Shown here piece by piece: positions 16,001 to 23,540 of a DNA stretch of 24,165 nt (within the stretch, counting starts at the first letter, position 1; each line of letters opens with the position of its first letter). Source of the DNA: a virus. The stretch is taken from the IMG/VR virus record IMGVR_UViG_3300009428_000070, positions 1 through 24,165 of that record. One strand, 5' to 3'. Made by a program: the position numbers and the translations under genes. The notes beneath the pieces were generated by a model. It saw only the letters and a list, made by a program, of their open reading frames with translations, ran no database searches and had not been told where the DNA came from.

Positions 16001-19000
16001 AGAGAGATTTTTAGCGAAACAATCAAAGGGATTAAAAACGAGTTAGCAGAGATAGTGTCTTCAAAGACACTAAGAAGCGTAGATAAGCAAACAAATCTTC
16101 AGTTTAAAACTTTTTCAGGAAGACAAACGTCAGACACAGATGTAAGAGTAGAAGTGCCTAGATATACAATATCAGAAAAGAATCGATTTGGTAGAAGTAT
16201 CAGAAAGAGATATAATAAAGAAGAGTTTCTTAAAAGGATAAAATCATTATCACAAAAAGAAATTGAAAGTACAGACATAAGCGTATTCAATGATGCTGCA
16301 GTTGCATTAGAGTTGAATGAATTAATAACCACTAAAAAAGAAGAAGATGCCATTCGTAAGTCAAGCACAAAGAAGGTGGATGCACCAAAACAAACCGAAA
16401 ATAGCACAGAGGTGGGAGAACGAGTACTCCTCGAGAACGAGTTTGCCGAAGAAACTAACGAAGAAGCCAACGTCCAAGATGACGGGCAGAACTCGTTAGA
16501 GTCAGGATTAGAAATAAATCCTTTAGAGGAAGAGGTTGCAAGTTTTGAAGGAGAGATTGAAGACCAACAAAACGAAATCCTTAGCATAAGACAAGAACTT
16601 AAAACTGATATAGCAGAGACTAGAAAAAAGAAAATGCCTAAGCAAGAGAAGGCAGATGCTATTGAAGAATTAAAACAAGCGGCTAAAGATAATATTGTTG
16701 AAGTAAAAGAAAATATATCTGAAATAAAAAAACAAATAAAAGGTATATCAAAAAAACTTAAGTCAGAGTCAAAAGTATTAAACGAGGAAGTTAGTGATTT
16801 AGAAAACTCACTTAATGACGGGCCTAAAGTTGATTTCAGAATGAAAGAAGGCTTAGACGGTAACATTGATAATGACATTCAGATTGAAGCTGAAGAGCTA
16901 GAATTAAATAGAATGGATGCAATGGTGTCGGGTAACGAAAAAACTGTTGTAAACTCAGGTAAAAGAGTTCCTATAGACGGTAAAGAGTTAGGCAGCAGAA
17001 CAAACCGTCCGGTTACAACGGCTTCTTTACAGATTATAAATGGTATTCCTACAGTATTTACTATATCAGACCAACTTACTACAGGTAATATTACAAATCC
17101 TGAAACAGGAAATGTTATTGTTGATTTAAAAGGTGGTTTAGGATTTACTGAAACAGAAGGAAACGAAGGAGCAGCATGGGCTAACACTACAGAAAAAGAA
17201 GCCAATGATATGCTTATTAAAGCAGAGGAAGTTTATATGGCAAACATTCCTTTATTTAAGAAGTGGTGGAAGGAAAATCCTGAACACAACGGATTAGTTC
17301 CTTTAACTGTTGTAAAAATGGGTGAAGGTTCTTTGCTATCTAACGAAGCAACGTTTAGAGTTTTAGCTGATAATCTTACCAAGATACCTAAGGAAAATAA
17401 AGTAAAAGCTTTAGAGGCGTTTATAGAACAAACTACAATTGATATAGCTAAGCTAGAAGCTGCAGTAGAAACAGGTATAGGTCTAAAGGGAGCTAAACTT
17501 TCTGAATTAACATCTAAGGCGTATAGTAAAACAATTAAACAAAAACAAGAGTTGCTTAGTAAGGCTCAAAGCGTTGAAAGCATTGAACAACTTTTAGATG
17601 CTAAAATTTTAAAAACATTAACATTACCCTCACGTAGAGTATTGTTAGAGACTATAGCGTTTGGTTCTCCTAACAGAGCAGGAGAAACAACTAATGCAGG
17701 TAAACCAAATTCTTTAGTACCTTCTATCTTATTAGAAAACATGCCTGCTGAAAGTAGAACATTACTGTCTCTTTCTGAAATTACTGATTTAATTACTGAC
17801 CCACAAATGAAAAATGTACCACAAAGAAGTGTGGTTGCAATTCAAGGTATTGATGTGTTAAATCCGGAGGTAATTAAAACTAACCATCCCAATTATGATT
17901 GGGGAGTTAGGGGAAGAAACATTGGAGTTTTAGAAGAGTCGATTCCTATTCAAGATGCATTCCCTACCGCATTTAATAATGCGATAGTTGGTCTTACTAA
18001 AGATGAAGCTAAAGGAAAAACATTTACTCCTAAACAAGTAGAAAATAGTAAAAAGAAAAAAGGACAAGAGACTTTAGAAGAAGGTCAATTAAAACCATCA
18101 AGTGTAGGAACTATACTAACTGAAACGGTTGGTGTTCAGAACGGACTTCCCGGATTAGAATTTATAGGTGCAGTAACAGAAGGTAACATTGAGAATTCAA
18201 CAAAACTAATAAACTTTTTAAATGTGTCTTTTCCAAGTGTCGCTATATCTACTGATGCAGCTACCTTTCAAAATGTAATACAATCTCCCGGAGTTAAAGT
18301 ATACCTAAAAGGGAACGAAGTAATTTATGGTGTTACAGTTGATGGAGATATTTATATAAATCCACAAACACATAATTCAGATTCTCAATTATTTAATACT
18401 GCTATCCACGAGATGGGGCACGTATGGACAGACTACTTACAGACTACTAAAAAAGGAACTGCTATTTATAATAAAGGAGCAGAGCTTGTGCAGCAAGACG
18501 CAGAGTTTGCTAGACAGTTAGTAATATTCAACGGTGACATTAAAAAAGCTACCAATGAAGCCATGGCAATTCTTATTGGTAATAAGGGCCAAAGTATTGC
18601 AGATGCATCTTTAAGGTCTAAGTTTCAGGAATGGTTGCTTGGTATTTGGAAATCAATTAAAGAACAATTTAGTCTATCTAATGACCTAACTCCTGCACAG
18701 ATTCAAGCCCTCTCTTTAGATGAATTCCTAGGTACTGCACTCGCAGACATCTTTGCAGGAAAGAAATTAAAGATGACTGATGCTCAGTTGATTCAGATGA
18801 AAAATCCCGAAGCCGCTTTCAGTAGTGGTCAATCAATGCAGGGTATTATAGAACAGGGCAGGCTGAATGGGTTTAGTGATGCTTCAATTAGAGTTGTTTT
18901 AAAGAATAGAAAATTTCCTGCTAAAGCAATTAATACTGCTATGAAAGTTCATATTGATGCGTTTCTTGAAATGCCTTTAGAATTTACTAATGTTGAAGGT

Positions 19001-22000
19001 GGTGTAAATGTTGGAAGAGCTTTGTTTAACGAGTTAAAAGACAAAGTAAATGATTACGCAAACACAACAGTAGAAAGTGATGGTGTGCTTCTTGATAGTG
19101 AAACAGGCAAAGCAATTCCAAATCCTAGAAAAAGAACGTTAGCTGAGGTAAGACAAAAAGCACAAGACTTATTATTGGAAAGTTCAATCTATAAGGTTCA
19201 AGCAGAAGTTACTCAGCAAGAATTACGTGTAGGTTTTGATAGAGTATTAGGTACTAGAGCAAACACAACAGTTAGTAAAGAAATCGCTGAAATTAGAAAC
19301 AATCTTAAACAACAAAAGATTGGTGCTGATAATCTTATTGACGCTCAAAAACGATTAAGAAATATAGTTAGAAAACTTTTACCTAAGAATACCAAATACA
19401 CAAAAGGTCAAGTAGATAAATTACTAAGAACAATTAACTCTACAAATCAAAAAAACTTTAAAGGAAAAGCTTTATTGTTAATGGAAGATATAGTTACTAT
19501 AAGAGAGACTATAAGAACCAATATGATTAAAGACTTATTAGCTACTGTTAAAAAGAAAGCCCAATTCAAAAAAACTGAAAGTGGTAAGATACGTGGCAAA
19601 GGAGTAGATGCTTATGGACAAAGGTATTTTGTTTATTCTAAGCAAGTTTTAGATATGGTTATTGCTAATGATATAGATGGATTAACTGCTTTTGATAAAA
19701 GCATTAACGCTGACCAAATAGATGTAATAAATCAAAAGTTAGCGAACAAGGAGAAAATATCTTCTGAAGAAAGATTTTTGTTGGACAAGCAATTAGCATA
19801 TGATACTTATGCTGACATAGCAGCAATGGATTACTATCAAGTAGAGCAAGTTTTAGCAGACACCAAGGCTACTGCAAAAGAATCTATAGCTAGATTAAAT
19901 AACAGAAGAGCATTAAGAAGAGCTGAAACTGAGAAAATTGTAGCAGAGTTTGATGCTCAGATTGAAAGAGACTTTCCTGAACTGTTTGGTGAAAACGGAA
20001 AGCTTTTAGAAGGTAATGAACTACAAAACGCAAAAGCAAGTATAAGAAAATCACTATCCGATAAAGGTTTATTTAAAGGGATTACAGAATTCTTATCAGA
20101 ATTTGCAGCCGACCAAAAGTATGAGCCAACAGGTTTAAAAAAATACTTACGTAATACAAGTGTTCATTTTGGAACATTAGCAAATGTATTAGACAGAGGA
20201 ACTAGAGGTAACATGTTTCAAGACTATGTTTATAAAGGTATAAACAGAGCGGACGAAAGATATTACACAGGAGTTTTTGTTCAAGAGGACAAAATAAATG
20301 CTATGGCTGAGAAGCTTGGCTTTAAGACTTGGAAAGATTGGAAGTATTCTTTGGGTGAAGACACAATAAGTATTCTTAATGTAAGAAATTCAAAGACAGA
20401 CAATACATATGATGAGAAAGCCATAACTAAAGACAAGGCTTTAAGACTTCTTTCATTAGAGAAAAACAAAATCCAAAGAGATAAGCTAAGAGCACAGGGA
20501 TTCACACCGGCTAAGATGCAACAATTAGAAGAGTTTGTAGGGGAAGACAATATGATTATGTCTGACATGGTAATGGATTACTTTAGTAACTTTTATTTTG
20601 AAAGTGTAAATGAAGTATACATACAAGCAAACGATATTGGTTTAAGAAAAGTAGAGAACTATTTTCCTACTATGACTTTAAGCGGTACAGTTACGGCTGC
20701 TGATATGTTGAGCGGAGACTTTGCTAAAGTATTTTCTGCAGAGTTTGCTCCTTCTCTTAAAGACAGAACAGATGTTACAGGGAATATAGCTCTAGGTTTT
20801 GATTTTTCAGAAGTAGTTGAAGACCACATTCAAGCAATGGAAAGGTATAAAGCTTATGCTCTTACAGTAAAACAAATGAATACTGTATTAAAATCCCCTG
20901 CAATTAATACTCTTTTAAGAGAAACTGCAACTGACAAACTTTTCTCTCGTAGTCTATCTTATATGATTAATCCTACTGCAGGCCCTAAAATGGATGCAGA
21001 TGCTACAAGTTGGTTGCAAGGTAGATTTGTAAATTATGCATTATCATTTAAACCTATTCAAGTAGTTAAGCAAGCATCTTCATTTATACAAGCTTTTGAA
21101 GAGTATAGTTACTTAGGAAGAAAGACGACAATAATTCCGGGAGTAGACCTTGCAATAGATATGGTAGGAATGGCGTTAGATTATGCTGCGGTTTTAGCAA
21201 CTCTTCCAAAACAAATAAGAGAAGCTAAAGCAATGTCAGGTACTTTTAAGAATCGTTTAGTTAGAGGTTTAGAAGGAGATACGTTTGGATTAGAATCAGG
21301 TGGAAGAAGAAACGCTCCTAAATATAAAAACAGAAAAGATAAATTAGGTAAAGGTGTTCGTGGTTTTGATACGGCAGCAGGATTTAATACTGTTGCAGGA
21401 GATATTTTAGGTGTACTTGGTTATAAAGCAGCTTACAATAGAAATATTAAAAACGGAATGAATGCAGCTTTAGCTCTTGAAAAGTTTAACGAATATAACT
21501 CAACACAACAAACAAGAAGAGCTTCTGAGAAAGTTGGAGTTCAACAGGGTACGGACACAGGTAGTAGGTTCTTTACAATGTTTGGAAGTACAATATTTTT
21601 ACTTATGAATAAAGTAATGAGTTCATCTAATAATATATACTCGCAAGTTGCTCAAAAGAAAGTTCCTCTTACAAAAGACGTTAGAGCTTTAGCTTTGTCT
21701 TGGTCGGCTGCCAATGCTATGTTTACCATGGCATCATATTCAGGAGCTATACTAAGAGGTAATGACGAAGAAAGAGATGAAGCTTGGAGACAAGTTAAAT
21801 TAGCTGCAACAGGCCTTTCGTTAGTTTATCAAATACCTTTAATAGGAGCTGCAATTGAAGAAGCTCTAAATAATGCAGACACACCTTTAAGTAACAAAGG
21901 TAGACCTGTTAGTGAAGGTGTGAATCCGTTTACAAATGTTTTTAGAAGAGTAAGTAAAGGTATTGTAGAGGCTCAGAAAGGTGAGGCATCTGTTGCTAAA

Positions 22001-22309
22001 GTAATAGTTCCTGTATTGGAATTAGCTGCGGGTGTTCAAACAACTGCTCCTGTTGCTTTATTTAAAACTTTTGGTGGAGATTTTTCAGACGAAAATATTT
22101 ATGACTTAATGGGTATAACCAAGTCTTACAGACCGGGATATATGATGAAAAAACCTGTTAATAAGGGTATGAATAAATCGGATGTAAAGAAACTGTTCCC
22201 TGAGTTATACAAAACAATGTATCCTAAAATTGATAAGACTACAGATGTTAATTATCAAATGGAACAAATGAATAAAGAGTTAATGAAAAGTATATATGGT
22301 GGTCAGTAG
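13016..22309 (+). CDS. Giant multidomain ejection/internal virion protein with zincin metallopeptidase (3097 aa)
   Basis: Nothing in the sequence breaks this frame. Order: two 30-residue N-terminal repeats (7-63); acidic linker; small alpha/beta module (about 209-277, YGFIFRAAGANKLEVI); a module common in phage polyproteins (about 290-395, NIDGKEVVYPTLFP); helices; Gly/Ala-rich hydrophobic stretch (about 693-750), a candidate membrane-inserting segment; acidic linker (about 1115-1178) and coiled coil (about 1178-1272); unassigned block with FTISDQLTTG (1348-1357) and DLKGGLGF (1370-1377); zincin with HEMGH (1798-1802) and likely third zinc ligand E1848 (NEAMA); long basic helices (1925-2360); C-terminal helical domain (LSFKPIQVVKQASSF near 2674, FTMFGSTIFLLMNKVMSS near 2850). 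It has T7 gp16's place but more than twice its length. No RNA polymerase or lysozyme motif was seen. Peptidase substrate unknown: self-cleavage, co-ejected protein or host target. Confidence 0.75.
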   Translation: MDKLQALYDSFIAGRILSTQTSFEEFAQSTEEQKLFMHKQAQEARVLSTETDFATFESAWAEQQLANEEVKKKENSELNLANGSSEQAETNQEQIPIFDPEAFANREEPEYVPTNIGESDYESPYDRRQGGMYPTQEAIDEANNQGAADFKLTLQETKANEPANLQLQADEAATLAAEKEIGKANLAELLKTEDFVNALENTTSQTISQSETDAVDYFTSMYGSYGFIFRAAGANKLEVIAPGSVERETIILGGKGRLESVTQEQASKLKNFVSNYARPQNQQTSDEEQDVIDNAIKIANIRRTARINADGTESTVLLESANIDGKEVVYPTLFPKGETYGSDPRWWMEKSGMEAYEEAKKRGEVFNFDTEEAAQEFAEGSWKNISTVDGEAKAFYAERGLDYTTYKTELDAYEDIMDELRFIEGQRYDLAKTAGVFNDEGGFGTEEMPFREEDLSKENAEKYGALYVNGRRRQDILEYTEKLNLQAEELRETVNDTDFRRVREDFDLVIEKQLKGKIKIAAESNYVYKQEATALNEVTLSEFGVSREKLQNYKPKTSAEEIRINDLLVRNAEVEFGKADAAQKFEVAKTYLDAKVDRNARKTFVDNWASFSSSWSGGWANGKANQKILAMSMGIVDMEDDLSIREAAEYIVNQKNIQQSKPTGRALSRYHGALSYSERMDAFYDDPVEIAMSMAAQSISQMLPYGLKIVGAAVTAEAAVGGTMGATGFSAGPLGFATTGAGLIAGGIDGLKNGVATTMVALEYTNSFYEAVSNQGYKPQDADELVNAIKDPEVWAEAKRIGLARGLTIGVVDRISFGLAGRLFKVGALGTRTTRVVAGLASVATLDPISEGLGEYLAQKVAGQEESMAEVMDEIIGGVGMSAPFAAMNMYMDGRNVNNITIAEQFEDIAYMAESNYSGKKIADWTQGMLELGQISPESAQRINQNIGLRKDARTLLETNGVTIGKFDFSNNPALENRTMALLAAKEKLSETTNSREIFSETIKGIKNELAEIVSSKTLRSVDKQTNLQFKTFSGRQTSDTDVRVEVPRYTISEKNRFGRSIRKRYNKEEFLKRIKSLSQKEIESTDISVFNDAAVALELNELITTKKEEDAIRKSSTKKVDAPKQTENSTEVGERVLLENEFAEETNEEANVQDDGQNSLESGLEINPLEEEVASFEGEIEDQQNEILSIRQELKTDIAETRKKKMPKQEKADAIEELKQAAKDNIVEVKENISEIKKQIKGISKKLKSESKVLNEEVSDLENSLNDGPKVDFRMKEGLDGNIDNDIQIEAEELELNRMDAMVSGNEKTVVNSGKRVPIDGKELGSRTNRPVTTASLQIINGIPTVFTISDQLTTGNITNPETGNVIVDLKGGLGFTETEGNEGAAWANTTEKEANDMLIKAEEVYMANIPLFKKWWKENPEHNGLVPLTVVKMGEGSLLSNEATFRVLADNLTKIPKENKVKALEAFIEQTTIDIAKLEAAVETGIGLKGAKLSELTSKAYSKTIKQKQELLSKAQSVESIEQLLDAKILKTLTLPSRRVLLETIAFGSPNRAGETTNAGKPNSLVPSILLENMPAESRTLLSLSEITDLITDPQMKNVPQRSVVAIQGIDVLNPEVIKTNHPNYDWGVRGRNIGVLEESIPIQDAFPTAFNNAIVGLTKDEAKGKTFTPKQVENSKKKKGQETLEEGQLKPSSVGTILTETVGVQNGLPGLEFIGAVTEGNIENSTKLINFLNVSFPSVAISTDAATFQNVIQSPGVKVYLKGNEVIYGVTVDGDIYINPQTHNSDSQLFNTAIHEMGHVWTDYLQTTKKGTAIYNKGAELVQQDAEFARQLVIFNGDIKKATNEAMAILIGNKGQSIADASLRSKFQEWLLGIWKSIKEQFSLSNDLTPAQIQALSLDEFLGTALADIFAGKKLKMTDAQLIQMKNPEAAFSSGQSMQGIIEQGRLNGFSDASIRVVLKNRKFPAKAINTAMKVHIDAFLEMPLEFTNVEGGVNVGRALFNELKDKVNDYANTTVESDGVLLDSETGKAIPNPRKRTLAEVRQKAQDLLLESSIYKVQAEVTQQELRVGFDRVLGTRANTTVSKEIAEIRNNLKQQKIGADNLIDAQKRLRNIVRKLLPKNTKYTKGQVDKLLRTINSTNQKNFKGKALLLMEDIVTIRETIRTNMIKDLLATVKKKAQFKKTESGKIRGKGVDAYGQRYFVYSKQVLDMVIANDIDGLTAFDKSINADQIDVINQKLANKEKISSEERFLLDKQLAYDTYADIAAMDYYQVEQVLADTKATAKESIARLNNRRALRRAETEKIVAEFDAQIERDFPELFGENGKLLEGNELQNAKASIRKSLSDKGLFKGITEFLSEFAADQKYEPTGLKKYLRNTSVHFGTLANVLDRGTRGNMFQDYVYKGINRADERYYTGVFVQEDKINAMAEKLGFKTWKDWKYSLGEDTISILNVRNSKTDNTYDEKAITKDKALRLLSLEKNKIQRDKLRAQGFTPAKMQQLEEFVGEDNMIMSDMVMDYFSNFYFESVNEVYIQANDIGLRKVENYFPTMTLSGTVTAADMLSGDFAKVFSAEFAPSLKDRTDVTGNIALGFDFSEVVEDHIQAMERYKAYALTVKQMNTVLKSPAINTLLRETATDKLFSRSLSYMINPTAGPKMDADATSWLQGRFVNYALSFKPIQVVKQASSFIQAFEEYSYLGRKTTIIPGVDLAIDMVGMALDYAAVLATLPKQIREAKAMSGTFKNRLVRGLEGDTFGLESGGRRNAPKYKNRKDKLGKGVRGFDTAAGFNTVAGDILGVLGYKAAYNRNIKNGMNAALALEKFNEYNSTQQTRRASEKVGVQQGTDTGSRFFTMFGSTIFLLMNKVMSSSNNIYSQVAQKKVPLTKDVRALALSWSAANAMFTMASYSGAILRGNDEERDEAWRQVKLAATGLSLVYQIPLIGAAIEEALNNADTPLSNKGRPVSEGVNPFTNVFRRVSKGIVEAQKGEASVAKVIVPVLELAAGVQTTAPVALFKTFGGDFSDENIYDLMGITKSYRPGYMMKKPVNKGMNKSDVKKLFPELYKTMYPKIDKTTDVNYQMEQMNKELMKSIYGGQ
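13034..13204 (+). repeat. Two ungapped 30-residue N-terminal repeats in the giant protein
   Basis: Residues 7-33 and 37-63 align without gaps at a 30-residue offset. The core RILSTQTSFEEF (15-26) matches RVLSTETDFATF (45-56), and both units end in EQ. The DNA of the two copies has diverged, so the duplication is old and conserved at protein level. Similar starts occur in other phage internal proteins as far as I recall; a packaging or docking role is inferred. Confidence 0.8.
13225..13234 (+). other. A10 homopolymer in codons 70-73 of the giant gene
   Basis: Ten consecutive A's encode the end of Val70 and Lys71-73, just after the N-terminal repeats. It is the longest plus-strand A-run I saw. 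A gain or loss of one A leads to a stop within about 20 or 6 codons, so slippage would give short products containing only the repeats. Use as a slippage site is unproven. Confidence 0.7.
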
Positions 22310-22713
22310 GAAATATATTTAAAACTACTTGTACTGTTAAAATATATCATTAGTTCTTGGTCATTGTAAGAACCTTTACGTGGAAGCCTGCCTCCCCATC
22401 TTATTGTACCGCTTATCTGATTTACTTTTGCATATACAATACCATCGTCACAAGCCCATATCATAACAGGGTTAAGTCTTTTGTCCGCTAGTTTAACAAG
22501 TTTTCTTGCTGCTACGGGCAAAGGAAAGGCATCTTTATATTTCTTAAGACGACCTTTAACTTCGGCATAAGCAATCATATCTCCGTTTTTATCAAACACT
22601 CTAAAGTCTATATCATTAGGGTCTAGTTTTTTAAACGAGCCTTGAAATGTATTTACAAATGTTTTTATAGCCTTTTGTTCTCGTGACAAGTCTACCTCTG
22701 ATTCAAATCTCAT
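22303..22713 (-). CDS. Putative PD-(D/E)XK-fold nuclease (136 aa)
   Basis: The ATG at 22713 overlaps the stop of the upstream lipoprotein gene (ATGA), so it is translated with it. The core pattern is an N-terminal helix with E12, then D36 in NDIDFRVF and E51-V-K53 in AYAEVKGR. This D...ExK spacing across two strands is the active-site layout of PD-(D/E)XK nucleases (restriction-enzyme and Holliday-resolvase-like folds). A basic helix (AARKLVKLADKRL, about 68-80) and strands (PVMIWACDDGIVYAKV) follow. The short length suggests a stand-alone minimal domain. The role could be DNA processing, repair or host DNA breakdown; which is unknown. Its 3' end overlaps the late operon's giant gene by 7 bp in convergent orientation. 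Confidence 0.65.
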   Translation of the reverse strand: MRFESEVDLSREQKAIKTFVNTFQGSFKKLDPNDIDFRVFDKNGDMIAYAEVKGRLKKYKDAFPLPVAARKLVKLADKRLNPVMIWACDDGIVYAKVNQISGTIRWGGRLPRKGSYNDQELMIYFNSTSSFKYISY

Positions 22714-22811
22714 TGTGCGTATTTTGGCGAATCTTTAGGTATTTTTTTAAAAGGGGCACAACTGTTTAATAATAAAAGGCAAATCAATATGATTACAACC
22801 TTACGATTCAT
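22710..22811 (-). CDS. Small lipoprotein (33 aa), function unknown
   Basis: This gene is tiny but well supported. Its ATG follows the metallophosphoesterase stop with no gap (TAG-ATG), and its TGA overlaps the next start in an ATGA. The product begins MNRK, has a hydrophobic core VVIILICLLLL (5-15), then N16-S17-C18, an acceptable lipobox of the LxSC type common in Bacteroidota. The mature part would be only 16 residues after cleavage, rich in Lys and Pro (APFKKIPKDSPKYAQ), with no acidic cluster like the lipoprotein export signal that sends lipoproteins to the cell surface in this phylum. It is therefore predicted to face the periplasm. It could be an outer-membrane spanin-like subunit, a superinfection-exclusion lipoprotein or something new; the sequence does not decide. 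Confidence 0.75.
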   Translation of the reverse strand: MNRKVVIILICLLLLNSCAPFKKIPKDSPKYAQ

Positions 22812-23540
22812 CTATAGATTCATTAAAGAGTTTATCGCAGTATGTCCTCCTATTATAACTCCGCAGCCAATTGCTTGCTTTTTAAAGTTTTTTGCATAGG
22901 CAGCCGCATAACTTTTAGAGTCAACTCCGCAGCCGCATTGCATTCCGAATACACGGAAATTTCTGCCAACTGACCACTCAACGTAAGCCTGCGTATGAAT
23001 ATGGCCTTGACAAGTACTCATCATATCATTCTTTGATTTAGTTCTTGCAGTACCTCCTTCTCCGTGAACAAATTGAACGTTATCGTAAACAATTCTCTCT
23101 GTCCAATTCCACTTAGGGGTTTTTAAAACATCATTATAAGACTTAATCCATTCAGATGGCACTCCTCCTGACATTGCTTTTCTCGATGCCATTCTATCGT
23201 GATTCCCAATTATTACATCTGCATCGGGGAAACAATCGTACCATTCTTTAATCATTTTTATAGCAATCTCAAGCTCTGTGCCTGCAGAATAACCGTTCGG
23301 GTCTGCCTCATGATATGAAAAAGCGTGATTATCCAAAATGTCTCCTATAAAAATTGTCTGATTGCAATTGAATTTTGCATACGTTTCTTTGCAATGCTCA
23401 AGATAACCTTCTAACGTAAAAGGAGCGTGAATATCTCCTATGATAAGTATTCTTCGCTCCTCTGATGTAATGTTTTCGTATGCTACCCTTTTATTGTCTC
23501 TAATCCTTGGTCTAATTTCTTGTTTTTTTTTAAATATCAT
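22812..23540 (-). CDS. Calcineurin-like metallophosphoesterase (242 aa)
   Basis: All metal-binding motifs of the family are present in order: GDIH (35-38), GDILDNH (66-72), GNHD (112-115), VHG with H159, and GHIH (179-182). This is a complete two-metal active site, and the length is usual for a single domain. The substrate could be a phosphodiester or nucleotide, or a protein phosphate; phage members act for example in DNA end or RNA metabolism, but nothing here fixes it. No signal peptide is seen, so it is cytoplasmic. The start overlaps the upstream 64-aa gene by 11 bp, and the stop abuts the lipoprotein start. A run of nine A's in codons 3-6 (FKKKQ) lies right after the start. The C-terminal part is rich in Gly/Cys (GMQCGCGVDSKSYAAAYA). 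Confidence 0.88.
   Translation of the reverse strand: MIFKKKQEIRPRIRDNKRVAYENITSEERRILIIGDIHAPFTLEGYLEHCKETYAKFNCNQTIFIGDILDNHAFSYHEADPNGYSAGTELEIAIKMIKEWYDCFPDADVIIGNHDRMASRKAMSGGVPSEWIKSYNDVLKTPKWNWTERIVYDNVQFVHGEGGTARTKSKNDMMSTCQGHIHTQAYVEWSVGRNFRVFGMQCGCGVDSKSYAAAYAKNFKKQAIGCGVIIGGHTAINSLMNL

Noticed and set aside
16099-16878. Long minus-strand open frame (259 codons) opposite the coiled-coil region of the giant gene
   Set aside because: Its Ser/Phe/Leu-rich product is what the antisense of Lys/Glu/Asn-rich coding gives; there is no operon context or start signal, and the plus-strand frame is clearly real.
18335-18350. VDGD in the giant protein as a remnant of an RNA polymerase DxDGD catalytic motif
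   Set aside because: The first Asp is missing (TVDGD) and the segment is the strand leading into the zincin HEMGH site, so it belongs to the peptidase domain.
22313-22347. AT-rich inverted repeat as a bidirectional terminator between the convergent operons
   Set aside because: The stem is eight A-T pairs only, with a 19-base loop and no T-run; such pairings are expected by chance in DNA this AT-rich.
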